Assembly (NCBI GenBank): GCA_027487515.1
Contig: JAIYDL010000003.1
Span: 1-64,000, forward strand
DNA length: 64,000 bases
From: Pseudomonadota bacterium
Lineage (GTDB): Bacteria; Bdellovibrionota; Bacteriovoracia; Bacteriovoracales; Bacteriovoracaceae
Reading direction: 5' to 3'
Shown: one piece after another, positions 16,568 to 25,496 of the stretch
How the letters are laid out: the number at the start of each line of letters is the position of its first letter
How positions within the stretch are numbered: position 1 is the stretch's first letter
Position numbers and translations under genes: made by a program
Notes under the pieces: model-generated
Told to the model about the DNA's origin: nothing
Database searches by the model: none
What the model saw: the letters and a program-made list of their open reading frames with translations, nothing else

Positions 16568-17770
16568 TCAGTTTTGTATTTTACCGATAAGCTCTTCTAT
16601 TTTAACCAAGACGACGTCTTGACCGTTGGCGACCTTGATCGCCACGTGTCCCCGAGGAACTTCTTGAACGTTTTCCGAGGCGATCATTCGGCCCCGGCGG
16701 TCCTGGCTCACCTGGGCCACCATGTCCCCTTCGACCGCAAGGACCTGCCCGATTGTGCCACGCCCGAAGACGACGAAGTCCCCATCCGTAAGTTTAAAGC
16801 GGCAGGAAATACAGTTGTACCGGTTGTCGATGAGAATCGTGTGCCCACGTTTGAGCTTGAAGCTTGCCACATCTTCTTTGATCCTGCTCAAGGAATACAG
16901 GTTGAGATCGAACTTCACCACAACCGAAAAGATGAGGATCGCCGTGAACAACTGGAAGACCTTCGAGCGCTGAAGCACCATTCCCTCGAACTCGAGGTCC
17001 CGGACCTTCAGCTCCGAGTGCTCGAGCTTGGACGTAATAGTCCGGTCGAACACGAGTTTTTTAAGGACGATGGAGTACGTGAAAGCCGTAACCAGAAGGA
17101 TCAGGAGAGCAAACATGAGAAGCCGGAAGAAGTAGGGCCCCGAACTATGGATCTGGACGGCTTGAGACTGGAAGAGGTAGGCGATCGCGATGAAGATCAC
17201 GGGAAACGCAAACCAGTTAAAGAAGTCGATCATCTTGTGCTTGAAGAACCATTCCTTCCGCTTCTGGTGATGGTCATACTGAACCAACCTAAGACGATAC
17301 GGTTCGAATTGTGCCTGCGGGATCAGATCCGGTCGTGCCCGATTTATCCCTTCCCAGACGTAGTCAGCTCGCTCGAAGCTCGAGCTAAAGAAGTGCTTCG
17401 TGCCATCCTTGAGCATGACATAGAAGATCGACCAGCAGACGATGCTGACGCTCTCGATGTCAGCAAACTTCACAACGTCTTTGGTTTTGCCGTGAATAAG
17501 GAGGTGATCGGGGAAGACTTGGATAGATTTTTTCAGCCGGAACCTGAGCCAAAAAAAATAGAAGCTACCGGAGACTAGAAAATAGAGCCCGGTAAAAAGA
17601 AGGTCTCCCGAGCTATTGGTGAAGGAGTGCCGAAGACCGTCCGCATGAAAGCGGAGCCCCCAGAACGCGATCAGTAGCACTGAAAAAATGGCGAAGCCTA
17701 GGATGTACAGTTTGTAGTGGCTGCGGTGACGGAGGATTCGTGGCTGCTCAATAGGTAAGTCCAAGTTCAA
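16568..17770 (-). CDS. Membrane protein with S26 signal peptidase-like C-terminal domain
   Basis: A 400-residue protein with two transmembrane pairs (about residues 24-75 and 185-235). A cytoplasmic PH-like stretch lies between them, and another helix follows near 270. The last 110 residues resemble the beta-domain of type I signal peptidases (LKRGHTILIDNR, GDFVVFGRG, VPRGHVAIK, VKIEELIGKI). No SMxPT nucleophile motif or obvious catalytic Lys is present, so it is probably not an active S26 enzyme. It lies upstream of no obvious operon partner. Confidence 0.6.
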   Translation of the reverse strand: MNLDLPIEQPRILRHRSHYKLYILGFAIFSVLLIAFWGLRFHADGLRHSFTNSSGDLLFTGLYFLVSGSFYFFWLRFRLKKSIQVFPDHLLIHGKTKDVVKFADIESVSIVCWSIFYVMLKDGTKHFFSSSFERADYVWEGINRARPDLIPQAQFEPYRLRLVQYDHHQKRKEWFFKHKMIDFFNWFAFPVIFIAIAYLFQSQAVQIHSSGPYFFRLLMFALLILLVTAFTYSIVLKKLVFDRTITSKLEHSELKVRDLEFEGMVLQRSKVFQLFTAILIFSVVVKFDLNLYSLSRIKEDVASFKLKRGHTILIDNRYNCISCRFKLTDGDFVVFGRGTIGQVLAVEGDMVAQVSQDRRGRMIASENVQEVPRGHVAIKVANGQDVVLVKIEELIGKIQN

Positions 17771-17835
17771 GCTCCTGATTAAAACTTAGATACCTTTCGG
17801 CATAGTTTCAGGAAAACTTGACTTGCGTGGTCGGC

Positions 17836-18561
17836 TTAGATGGATCCTTTTTCTTTCCACAACTTAAAGCAGAAAAAGGTCCCTGTGCTGATGAGAGCGC
17901 ATGAGATCCACTGGGCGGGGGTGAGAGGTCCCCAGAAGCCTCGGATCAGATCCCCTCGAAGACTCTCAAGAACCAGTCTCAGGGTACCGTAAGCTATCAA
18001 ATAGATTACGAAGAGTTGCTTCCTCGGCTTCCGAGAACTCACAAGGTACGCCCCGAGGGCGATCAAGATGATCGCCTCGATCATTTGGGTTGGGTGTCGG
18101 TTGGCCCCGTGCATGTGCACGGCCCAGGGAAAATTGGTTTCTTTGCCGTAACAGCAACCGGCGAGAAAGCAACCGATGCGACCGATGCCGTGCCCGAAGG
18201 AGAGGGCCGGAAGAACGGCCCAGAGCTTTAAGAAGCCGATGCTTCGATCAATCCCGCACAGGATCCCGAGAAAGACCAAGGCGGCCAGGAATCCCCCGTA
18301 GAAAACGAAGCCCCCACCGGTCCAAAAGGAAGCGGCAGTCAGGAGCTGAGTGGCCCCAGGGGTCGTGAGAGTAAACAGGGCCTTGGCACCAACCCAAGCG
18401 CTTAAGAAAATGCCCCAGAAGATCAGCTGGCCCTTCCACCGTGGAAGGCCCTGATCTAAGTAAGCAAAAAAAACTTGGTAGGCTACTCCCCAGCCCAGGC
18501 CCATGAGGAGCGGGTACGCATAGAGTGTGAGCTCAGGACTTTGATAAAGGATCGGATGCAT
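17836..18561 (-). CDS. lgt: Prolipoprotein diacylglyceryl transferase
   Basis: Lgt adds diacylglycerol to the lipobox cysteine of prelipoproteins in the inner membrane. The 241-residue polytopic protein holds the Lgt signature HGIGRIGCFLAGCCYG near residue 125 and the conserved H-P-T-Q motif near 157. Its start lies inside the end of lspA (29-base overlap), so the two lipoprotein-maturation enzymes are made together. Confidence 0.93.
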   Translation of the reverse strand: MHPILYQSPELTLYAYPLLMGLGWGVAYQVFFAYLDQGLPRWKGQLIFWGIFLSAWVGAKALFTLTTPGATQLLTAASFWTGGGFVFYGGFLAALVFLGILCGIDRSIGFLKLWAVLPALSFGHGIGRIGCFLAGCCYGKETNFPWAVHMHGANRHPTQMIEAIILIALGAYLVSSRKPRKQLFVIYLIAYGTLRLVLESLRGDLIRGFWGPLTPAQWISCALISTGTFFCFKLWKEKGSI

Positions 18562-19060
18562 GATTCTCCGAAGTCTTCTTCGCCTTTGCCTGGAGGAAGA
18601 AGTCGATGATCAGAAGGCCCGCGGCGATGGAAATACAGCTATCGGCCACGTTGAAGGCCGGGAAGTGGTTCTCCTCCTCCTTCCAATAGAACATCAGGAA
18701 ATCGACGACGTAACCGAGGCTGAACCGATCGATCAAATTACCGACTGCACCGGCGATGATCAAGGCGTAGGCCAGGGATAGATAGAAAGGACCCTTTAGG
18801 GTTTTAACTAAGAGCCAAAAAATCCACCCACAAAAAATCACCGGAAGTCCCAGAAAAAAAATTTGCCGGAACCACTCCGGTCCACCGGCCCCCAGCCCGA
18901 AGGCAGCCCCGGTATTCTTCACATAGGCGATGCTGAAAAACCCCTTGATGACTGGAATCGTCTGCCCGTAGTAGAGGCTACTCTGGATCGCCCCTTTCGA
19001 GAGCTGATCCACGATGATCAAAGTTGCCATCATCAACGAGAGGGACCAAAAGCGTGCCAT
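18533..19060 (-). CDS. lspA: Lipoprotein signal peptidase (signal peptidase II)
   Basis: LspA cleaves the signal peptide of diacylated prelipoproteins. In 175 residues it shows DQLSKGAIQ, the NTGAAFG motif, and both catalytic aspartate boxes (GNLIDRF and FNVADSCI). Four transmembrane helices are evident. The start codon lies directly behind the stop of the response-regulator gene upstream, so it is part of the minus-strand run of genes from about 23255 to 17836. Confidence 0.95.
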   Translation of the reverse strand: MARFWSLSLMMATLIIVDQLSKGAIQSSLYYGQTIPVIKGFFSIAYVKNTGAAFGLGAGGPEWFRQIFFLGLPVIFCGWIFWLLVKTLKGPFYLSLAYALIIAGAVGNLIDRFSLGYVVDFLMFYWKEEENHFPAFNVADSCISIAAGLLIIDFFLQAKAKKTSENHASDPLSKS

Positions 19061-20569
19061 TTAGTAGTAGTCCTTAGGAATGATTTCGTACTTCTCTATC
19101 TTCCGAAGCAGGGTCTTTTTCGGAATGTTCGCGTTCAGCGCGGTCTGGTTTATGCGGCCCTTGTTGAGCTTAAGCGCTTGCACAATAAACTCTCTTTCGA
19201 ACAGGTCTTTGGCAACTGCAAAATCGAGCTTCCCGCCTTCTCCGACTTTCGCGCCGAACGAAAAGTGGACGTCACTCCCCGACTTCGGTGCCGGGGAATG
19301 GTCCGCGAGAACGGAGTTTTGAATGTCTTCGATGTCGATGACGCTTTCCTCAGCGTGGGTATCCTTCACCTCGATCTTCTTCTGGTCTTTGAACACGATA
19401 GACGGCAGGGAGTTCACATGGATCATGTCGGAGGATTCCATGATGAAGCAGTGCTCGATGATGTTCCGGAGCTCACGGATGTTTCCGGGCCAGAAGTAAT
19501 TCGAAAGCACCTCCATCGCCGATGGCTCACAGCCTTTGACCTGCAGGCTGTGCACGTTGTTAAAGTACGAAATGTAGTGGTTCACGAGGTGCGGAATATC
19601 AGACTTCCGCTCCCGGAGTGGTGGCAGGTACACCGGGAGAACATTTAACCGGTAGAAAAGGTCTTCCCGGAAGGTCCCCTCTTTGATCATTTCTTCGAAC
19701 GGTTTGTGAGAGGCAGCGATGATCCGGACATCGACTTTGATCTCCCGGTTCGACCCTACCGGCATGAAGGTTTTTTCCTGCAGGACTCGGAGGAGTTTTA
19801 CCTGCATGCCACCGGAAATGTCTCCGATCTCGTCGAGGAAGATGGTCCCTCCCTCGGCGAACTGGAACTTCCCAATTTTCCGCTGGTCCGCACCCGTGAA
19901 GGCGCCTTTCTCGTGGCCGAAGAGTTCCGACTCGATGAGGTTCTCGGAAATCGCACCGCAGTTGATGGTGACGAATTTCTCATCTTTCCGAGGGGAGTTA
20001 TAGTGGATCGCTTTCGCGACGAGCTCCTTGCCGGTTCCGGATTCACCGCGGATGAGCACCGGAGTGTTCACCTTCGCGAGCTTCGAGATCACGTCGAAGA
20101 CCTTCTTCATCGCGTTCGATTCACCGACGAACTTATCGTTCGATTTTCCCGTGTCTCCGATGGAGAGTGTCGGGGATGAGAAGCCCACGGTCTCGACCAT
20201 GGACCGGGCCTTGAGGGCGCGCTTGATGAGGGCGACGAGGTTCTCGGAGCTGATCGGTTTTTCGAGGTAGTTGTAGGCCCCTTCTTTCACGGCCTTGACG
20301 GCGTCCGTGACGTTGGAATAGGCCGTGAGGATCAGAACGATCACGGACGGATCGTGCTTCTTGATTTCGGCGAGGGCCTGGATGCCATCCATCTCCGGCA
20401 TGTTCACGTCCATCACGACGAGGTCGTACTTCTGGCCGTAGACCTTGTTCACGGCCTCGCGCCCGTTGTCGGCGACGTCGACTACAAAATGGTGGTACTC
20501 AAGGGCCTGGCGGACATTCTGTTGCAGAACCTTATCATCGTCGACGACCAATACCTTATGCATGCGCAT
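19061..20569 (-). CDS. NtrC-family sigma-54-dependent response regulator
   Basis: A 502-residue activator. The receiver domain spans residues 1-120, with phospho-acceptor D54 in VVMDVNMPEMDG. The AAA+ domain has Walker A GESGTGKE (175-182) and the sigma-54 contact loop GAFTGA (222-227). A C-terminal Fis-type helix-turn-helix ends the protein (NKGRINQTALNANIPKKTLL). It is 3 bases downstream of the CHASE2 histidine kinase, its evident partner. I see no clear -24/-12 promoter in the window, so targets are unknown. Confidence 0.93.
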   Translation of the reverse strand: MRMHKVLVVDDDKVLQQNVRQALEYHHFVVDVADNGREAVNKVYGQKYDLVVMDVNMPEMDGIQALAEIKKHDPSVIVLILTAYSNVTDAVKAVKEGAYNYLEKPISSENLVALIKRALKARSMVETVGFSSPTLSIGDTGKSNDKFVGESNAMKKVFDVISKLAKVNTPVLIRGESGTGKELVAKAIHYNSPRKDEKFVTINCGAISENLIESELFGHEKGAFTGADQRKIGKFQFAEGGTIFLDEIGDISGGMQVKLLRVLQEKTFMPVGSNREIKVDVRIIAASHKPFEEMIKEGTFREDLFYRLNVLPVYLPPLRERKSDIPHLVNHYISYFNNVHSLQVKGCEPSAMEVLSNYFWPGNIRELRNIIEHCFIMESSDMIHVNSLPSIVFKDQKKIEVKDTHAEESVIDIEDIQNSVLADHSPAPKSGSDVHFSFGAKVGEGGKLDFAVAKDLFEREFIVQALKLNKGRINQTALNANIPKKTLLRKIEKYEIIPKDYY

Positions 20570-20572
20570 CTC

Positions 20573-22444
20573 CTATTCGTTCTTGAGCTTGATTATAAAC
20601 GAGGTTCCGACTCCGAGTTGAGACGAGGCGGTAATTACCCCATTGTGCAGCTCGATGAAGTATTTTACCAGATAAAGACCAAGACCAGAGCCTTTTATCG
20701 AGTGGGTACTATCATTCTTCACCCGATAGAATTTATCAAAAATATGCAAGAGATCGTCCGGACCAACGCCAACCCCATCATCCCGGACTTCGACGTAGAC
20801 CCAGTCTGGCTCGTCCCAGGTCCGGACCGCAATCGTCTTGCCCCGGCCCGCATACTTGATGGCATTTTCGATCAGGTTCGAGATCACCCGGTTCATGAGC
20901 ACGGTATCGATCTGGATCGGGTAGAGCGGCGAGAGGTCTGCCTCGATCCGCATCTCCTTTGCGCTGGCCTCGAACTCAAGTTTTTCAATGATCCCCTCGA
21001 TGATCTTGTTCACGTCCTTCGACTCTTTCCGGAGCGTGAGATTCTGCGACTCGATCTTCGTCAGGTCCAGGATGGAGTTAATGAAGTTGTTGAGTTCCTT
21101 CGTCGAGCTCACGACGTTATCGATCAGCTCCGCCTGCTCTGTGGTGTTGGGAAATTTTATCTTGAGAATGTCGGCGATCCCGGCGATCTTCGCGACCGGA
21201 GTCTTGAGGTCATGGCTCATGAGAGAGATGAAGTTCTGCTTGAGGTTATCGACCTGCTTCAGGAGCTTGGTCTCCTCCTGAATCGCGTACCGAGTCTGGT
21301 ACTCCTCGATCGCTCGGAACGGCACCCAGATGTAGTACACGACGAAGATCGAGAGCACGAGATGCGAGAGCTTGATCCACCACCCAAAAGTGACAAACGC
21401 AAGGTAGCTGGTCAATAGGATTCCCAGGATCAGAAGAATCGTGATCATGAGGCCCTTAACGGGCTGAACGCGAGAAATCACAAAGGAGAGAAGGATCGCC
21501 AGGAACACGGCTGCGACCTGGGTGATAAGGTCGTCGATGTCATAGATCGTCTTCTCTCCGACCAGGGCCTCAATCACATCGGCATGGACCGCTAGCTTCG
21601 GGGTTCGGTTCGACTCTTTTTCGAAGGGTGTCTGAATGAAATCACTCGAGTTGGAAAGATACGACGAGCCAACCAACACGATCTTATCTTTGAAGTAGCC
21701 TTTGGGGAAATTCCCCACGACGACGCGGTGGAAGGGGATCGAAGGGATCCGAGTGCTCGCCGGGTTTCCAGAGTATTTAAACAGGGCGAAGTTCGCATCT
21801 GCCTCGGAATTGTAGTAGGCGCCTTTATAGGCCGTGGCATCCAGAGCTGGGAGGCCCTGAAGCTCCCGGTAGCGCTTGGCGGTCCACAAGTGAAGAGAGT
21901 CTTCTCCGGAAATGTTTAAGATGGCACGTCGAACAACCTCATCTTTAGAAAAGACCAACTGGTCCTTGTAGAGCTGGCCTAGGTAGTAGCCGACGTCTCG
22001 CAGAGTTTCTGGCGGAATCAGCTCCCCGAGGTTGTCAATCTCCGTGCCGAACTTAAACCGATCCCCCGCCGGAGAGAACGTTTTTATCGCTTCATGGAAC
22101 TCGGTTTGGTAGCGCGCCTCAACTTCAGAATCCGGCTCCAGGAGAGACACAAAATAGTTCACGAGCGCCGGTTGGTCGGCGACCAGACGGTCCATGAGTC
22201 GCGTGTGGGAGGCGTAAGTGTAGGGGTACGTTTCACCCAGGAACTGATCGCTCTCCTCGTCGAGGGAAACGAGCACCACGGGCGACTGAAAGTTCTTGGC
22301 CGCGATGTCCGTTTTGATCCAGAAATCATAGAAGATCGATTCCAGTGGGTGGAACGAGTACTGGATGAGAATAAGAATGAAGGCCAGGGTTACAAGGAGT
22401 GGAGCAAATTTACTGAACTCGATCTGCCGGATCTTAGTCAGCAC
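20573..22444 (-). CDS. CHASE2-domain sensor histidine kinase
   Basis: A 623-residue kinase. One N-terminal membrane helix (about 14-30) is followed by an extracytoplasmic CHASE2 sensor domain (about 35-300). Three helices (about 309-376) come next, then the HisKA domain with H411 in SHDLKTPVAKIAG and a HATPase domain with N, G1 (DDGVGVG) and G2 (GSGLGLYL) boxes. It pairs with the NtrC-type regulator immediately downstream. Its start overlaps the M48-like gene upstream by 11 bases. Confidence 0.92.
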   Translation of the reverse strand: MLTKIRQIEFSKFAPLLVTLAFILILIQYSFHPLESIFYDFWIKTDIAAKNFQSPVVLVSLDEESDQFLGETYPYTYASHTRLMDRLVADQPALVNYFVSLLEPDSEVEARYQTEFHEAIKTFSPAGDRFKFGTEIDNLGELIPPETLRDVGYYLGQLYKDQLVFSKDEVVRRAILNISGEDSLHLWTAKRYRELQGLPALDATAYKGAYYNSEADANFALFKYSGNPASTRIPSIPFHRVVVGNFPKGYFKDKIVLVGSSYLSNSSDFIQTPFEKESNRTPKLAVHADVIEALVGEKTIYDIDDLITQVAAVFLAILLSFVISRVQPVKGLMITILLILGILLTSYLAFVTFGWWIKLSHLVLSIFVVYYIWVPFRAIEEYQTRYAIQEETKLLKQVDNLKQNFISLMSHDLKTPVAKIAGIADILKIKFPNTTEQAELIDNVVSSTKELNNFINSILDLTKIESQNLTLRKESKDVNKIIEGIIEKLEFEASAKEMRIEADLSPLYPIQIDTVLMNRVISNLIENAIKYAGRGKTIAVRTWDEPDWVYVEVRDDGVGVGPDDLLHIFDKFYRVKNDSTHSIKGSGLGLYLVKYFIELHNGVITASSQLGVGTSFIIKLKNE

Positions 22445-23255
22445 GGTTCAAATCCTCGCGGAAAAGATAGTCCCATTCGTGGGGGAGAAACTCCAGGCCT
22501 AGGATGCCCTGGTAGTGCCGGCTTTTGCCCGCTGCCTGAAGCTCGAGGAGCTTCCGCGACGGAAGAGAATAGTACGAGAGGGGTTTGCGGAGCCGCAACC
22601 CGACGCGGGCCAGAAGCTCTTCCTCTCGCGGAAATTGGCGGAGGGACTCCGCGAGGCGACGGAAGTAGCCATCCCCGAGCACTAGTCGGTAAAGAAACTC
22701 CATGGTGGGGAACATTAAAAAGTTTAAAAACCAACGGGAAGCCTTCCGAACTTCCTTAAACGGCAGAAGATTCGTCGCCAAACCGAAGAAGGAATGAATT
22801 AACCAAGAGGAGGACCCCAGGAAAAATAGTAATTTCGTGCGCTTAGGAGCGATTCCCATCCTAACCTGAAGTAAAAGTTCAAAGCACACCGCCTGTAGCT
22901 CTTCGGCTGCAGCGCTCTCGAGAAAGCTTTTCCCCACGACAATACTCACGCTTTGGAAGGACTGGAACACAAATACCCTCTCCAATGAGCCATTGTAGAA
23001 GTAAAGCTTGGGTTGAGGGACTGCGAGCTTGTAGGCTTCGTGAGAAGCCGCCTCATAAAGAACCTTCTCATCCCCAGACCGAATCTCGCGGGCGCCAAGT
23101 AGGAAGAGGAGGATCGAGTCCTGATGACCAATGGCAATAACAACAAGCAGAAGCCAAAACAGGGCCCCAACGAAAAGTAACGCGCCGCTTAAGGTCACCC
23201 AAAGGAATAGCCCGAAAAGAATCAGTGAAACGAGTAAAATAAGCGCTGCTCTCAT
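22434..23255 (-). CDS. M48/HtpX-like membrane protein lacking catalytic histidines
   Basis: A 273-residue protein. Two N-terminal membrane helices (about 3-55) lead into an M48-like fold: PKLYFYNG, then SVSIVVGKSFLESAAAEELQ, then the metal-site helix. Where HtpX-type proteases have HExxH this protein reads F125-E-L-L-L129, so both zinc-binding histidines are absent. A further hydrophobic segment lies near 143-165. It is probably a pseudo-protease. It is the first gene of the operon with the CHASE2 kinase and may be a sensing or accessory partner. The M48 relationship is pattern-based. Confidence 0.55.
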   Translation of the reverse strand: MRAALILLVSLILFGLFLWVTLSGALLFVGALFWLLLVVIAIGHQDSILLFLLGAREIRSGDEKVLYEAASHEAYKLAVPQPKLYFYNGSLERVFVFQSFQSVSIVVGKSFLESAAAEELQAVCFELLLQVRMGIAPKRTKLLFFLGSSSWLIHSFFGLATNLLPFKEVRKASRWFLNFLMFPTMEFLYRLVLGDGYFRRLAESLRQFPREEELLARVGLRLRKPLSYYSLPSRKLLELQAAGKSRHYQGILGLEFLPHEWDYLFREDLNRAD

Positions 23256-23438
23256 GCCAATAAAACCAAATTTTTTAAGAAGTTATGTTATTTTACCACC
23301 GCTTATTTTTTATTTGCATTACTTTATTACAACCTTAAGTCTTTGAATTAGACTTTGATCCCGCTCGGAGCTATAAGCCAGCAACTCTTTTTTAAGAATG
23401 AAAGGTTGTTGATTCGCGCCGCGCCAAAAGAGTATGAC

Positions 23439-23675
23439 ATGGATAAGGAAATTTTTCGTCTGATTGATTCCGTCGACGAGCTCATCCCTCAAAGCGACAC
23501 CACATTAGATGATCATTTTCTTGTTTGTGAATGCTTCTGCGTAAGCGTGGCCGACATTCGTGAACTTTGTGAAACCAGTGTAGACCTTGATCTACTCCGG
23601 GATCGGCTGCACCTTGGAGAAGGGTGCCAGTCATGTCTTAAGAGAAGAGACGATTGGGTTGATAGAATTTTTTGA
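23439..23675 (+). CDS. BFD-like [2Fe-2S] protein
   Basis: A 78-residue protein from the ATG at 23439, preferred over a TTG at 23355 that lacks a ribosome binding site. Cysteines C30, C32, C34, C44 and C63-x-x-C66 resemble the C-x-C/C-x2-C ligand set of bacterioferritin-associated ferredoxin domains, with EGCQSC as the second pair. Such domains bind a [2Fe-2S] cluster and mobilise iron or sit in Fe-S assembly proteins. It lies 27 bases upstream of the TIM-barrel nuclease gene. Confidence 0.6.
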   Translation: MDKEIFRLIDSVDELIPQSDTTLDDHFLVCECFCVSVADIRELCETSVDLDLLRDRLHLGEGCQSCLKRRDDWVDRIF

Positions 23676-23702
23676 TTTACGTGTTCCGCTAAGGAGTAAC
23701 TA

Positions 23703-24539
23703 ATGGCCTTTGATCGTTTATTGTTTGGAACAGCAGGTGTGCCGAACAGTACTGCCAAAAAAAATAACCCGGTGGAGGGAGTCAAGCGCATCCATGAGCT
23801 GAGTTTGGATTGCATGCAGCTCGAGTTCGCCCACGGCGTTCGGATGAAAGAGGAAGTTTCCTCCGCTCTTCGAAAGGTTTCTTACGAACTGGGTGTTCCT
23901 CTCACCTCTCACGGTCCTTACTACATTAATCTCAACGCCAGGGAACAAGACAAGATCGACTCCTCCGTCGAGAGAATCATCCAAACCGCGAAGATCTCTG
24001 ACCTCTGCGGAGCGGAATCAATGACCTTCCACGCAGCTTTCTACATGAAAGACTCTCCGTATGACGTCTTTGACCTGGTTGAGAAATCTCTCAACGTCAT
24101 CGAGGAGCGCCTCTCTCGGTTGGACATTGAAATCGAGCTTCGGCCCGAGCTGACCGGAAAGACTTCCCAGTTTGGCTCTCTCGAAGAGCTCATCTCACTG
24201 TCCAAGTCTGTCGCGAGTTGCAAGCCGTGCATGGATTTTTCACACCTCTACGCTCGCACGGGCTCCGTGAACGACTACAAGGGCTTCTGCGAAACACTCG
24301 AGACGCTCAAAAGTGAACTCGGCCCAAATGCTCTCAAGGAGATGCACATTCACATCTCGGGGATCAGCTCAAACTCTAAAGGAGATCTGAAGCACCTGAA
24401 CCTAGAGAAATCAAAGTTTAACTGGAAAGAACTCATGAAGGCGCTGAAAGACATGGACTGCCGTGGTTACGTCATCTGTAACTCACCCAACCTTGAGGTT
24501 GATGCGGCGATGCTCAAGCAGTACTACGTGGCACTCTAG
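23703..24539 (+). CDS. Endonuclease IV-like / xylose isomerase-like TIM-barrel protein
   Basis: A 278-residue TIM barrel of the AP endonuclease family 2 fold. Candidate metal ligands occur in order: SHGPYYINL (His), TFHAAFY (His), ELRPELTGK (Glu), MDFSHLYAR (Asp, His), and MHIHISG (His). This matches divergent, archaeal-type deoxyribonuclease IV proteins, which cut at abasic sites. Sugar-phosphate isomerases share the fold, so the substrate is not proven. It is likely co-transcribed with the [2Fe-2S] gene upstream and ends at an intrinsic terminator. Confidence 0.7.
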   Translation: MAFDRLLFGTAGVPNSTAKKNNPVEGVKRIHELSLDCMQLEFAHGVRMKEEVSSALRKVSYELGVPLTSHGPYYINLNAREQDKIDSSVERIIQTAKISDLCGAESMTFHAAFYMKDSPYDVFDLVEKSLNVIEERLSRLDIEIELRPELTGKTSQFGSLEELISLSKSVASCKPCMDFSHLYARTGSVNDYKGFCETLETLKSELGPNALKEMHIHISGISSNSKGDLKHLNLEKSKFNWKELMKALKDMDCRGYVICNSPNLEVDAAMLKQYYVAL

Positions 24540-24564
24540 CCTGAAACGAAGAAATTTCGAGATT

Positions 24565-24593
24565 AAAAAACCCTCCGGTCCGGAGGGTTTTTT
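24565..24593. terminator. Bidirectional intrinsic terminator
   Basis: CCCTCCG and CGGAGGG arms (24571-24587) around GTC, with A-run and T-run flanks, lie between convergent genes. Confidence 0.92.
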
Positions 24594-24598
24594 GTTTC

Positions 24599-25012
24599 CT
24601 AGGCGGCCCTTAGCAGCTCTTGAGGATTGAGAACGTCGTGTAGGTAGTACTCTTCACCTGCGCGGAGCCCGACGATGTAACAAAAACCGTCGGCGTGAGT
24701 GACAAGGATTTGATCAAGGGTTGAGAACCAAGCCTTCCGAAGGACCTCGAGAAGATAGTCAGTGTCATTCTTCGGAGTCACCACATGGTCCGAAGACTGG
24801 GCATCGAAAATCGACCAGTTCACAGGGATGTCGAGGATTCCGAAGGGGGACCGAAACCGCAGCATCTGGGTCTGTGGGATGAACTCACCTTTGAGAAAGG
24901 AAAGTCCATAGTCAGTGAGCTTGAGCTCTAAACTCGAGAGGTTGTCCCCGCCGTTCTTGTGCAGTTTCAGGGTTTCGTCGACGAGGAATGATAAGAAGTC
25001 TGTTTCGGCCAT
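24599..25012 (-). CDS. Hypothetical protein
   Basis: A 137-residue, probably cytoplasmic protein I do not recognise. It starts at an ATG with a strong GGAGG site. The sequence alternates short beta-like and helical stretches (DYLLEVLRKAWFS, GFCYIVGLRAGEEYYLHDV), with no cysteines arranged as a metal site. It is 40 bases downstream of a lipoprotein gene on the same strand. Confidence 0.65.
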   Translation of the reverse strand: MAETDFLSFLVDETLKLHKNGGDNLSSLELKLTDYGLSFLKGEFIPQTQMLRFRSPFGILDIPVNWSIFDAQSSDHVVTPKNDTDYLLEVLRKAWFSTLDQILVTHADGFCYIVGLRAGEEYYLHDVLNPQELLRAA

Positions 25013-25052
25013 GGTGCCTCCAGAATCCTTATCGGCGAAATCAAAAGGGACT

Positions 25053-25496
25053 TTATTCTAAGGGGTTAATCGGTTCCAAGGAATCGTGGTACGTTTTGAT
25101 GTTGCTGACGTCGGCGATCAACCATTTCCCGTCCTCGTTCACGAGTTCCGCAATTTTTTTCACTTCGGACGTAAAGGCAGCCTTCTCTTTCTTGGTTGTG
25201 AGATAGGAAATCGAATAGGTCAGGAAGCAGGTTTTTAACTGACAGGAGCTCGAGAGGATCTTGAAACTTTCTTTCTTCACGTCGCGCAAGTCTGCGAACT
25301 TTCCGAACTCTTCTTCACTGATGTTCTCAAGGCTCTGGCGCATTTTTCCCGTGACTCGTTCCAGGACGAAATCCCTCGTGACGACGGTTCCGATTCGGGA
25401 CTCGACGAAGGACTTGAGAGCGGCCTCGGGACTCAGGTTATCTTGAAAGCAAGCGCCGGCAACGAGGGCCATCAGAAGGAGAGCGAAGTTTCTCAT
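25053..25496 (-). CDS. Small lipoprotein of unknown function
   Basis: A 147-residue protein with a lipoprotein signal (LVAGAC, acylated Cys at residue 16). The C-terminal part (EVKKIAELVNEDGKWLIADV) resembles the NTF2/DUF4878-like 'export lipoprotein' pattern in which a W-rich strand follows a helix. Two further cysteines (SSSCQLKTC) may form a disulfide in the periplasm. It overlaps the PilZ gene upstream by 4 bases. Confidence 0.7.
   Translation of the reverse strand: MRNFALLLMALVAGACFQDNLSPEAALKSFVESRIGTVVTRDFVLERVTGKMRQSLENISEEEFGKFADLRDVKKESFKILSSSCQLKTCFLTYSISYLTTKKEKAAFTSEVKKIAELVNEDGKWLIADVSNIKTYHDSLEPINPLE

Noticed and set aside
16574..17578. Long plus-strand open frame (334 codons) opposite the S26-like gene
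   Set aside because: It is antisense to a real gene with membrane and domain features; its composition is charged and lacks any motif or ribosome binding site.
20354..21418. 354-codon plus-strand frame opposite the kinase and regulator genes
   Set aside because: Shadow of the codon bias of two clearly identified genes on the other strand.
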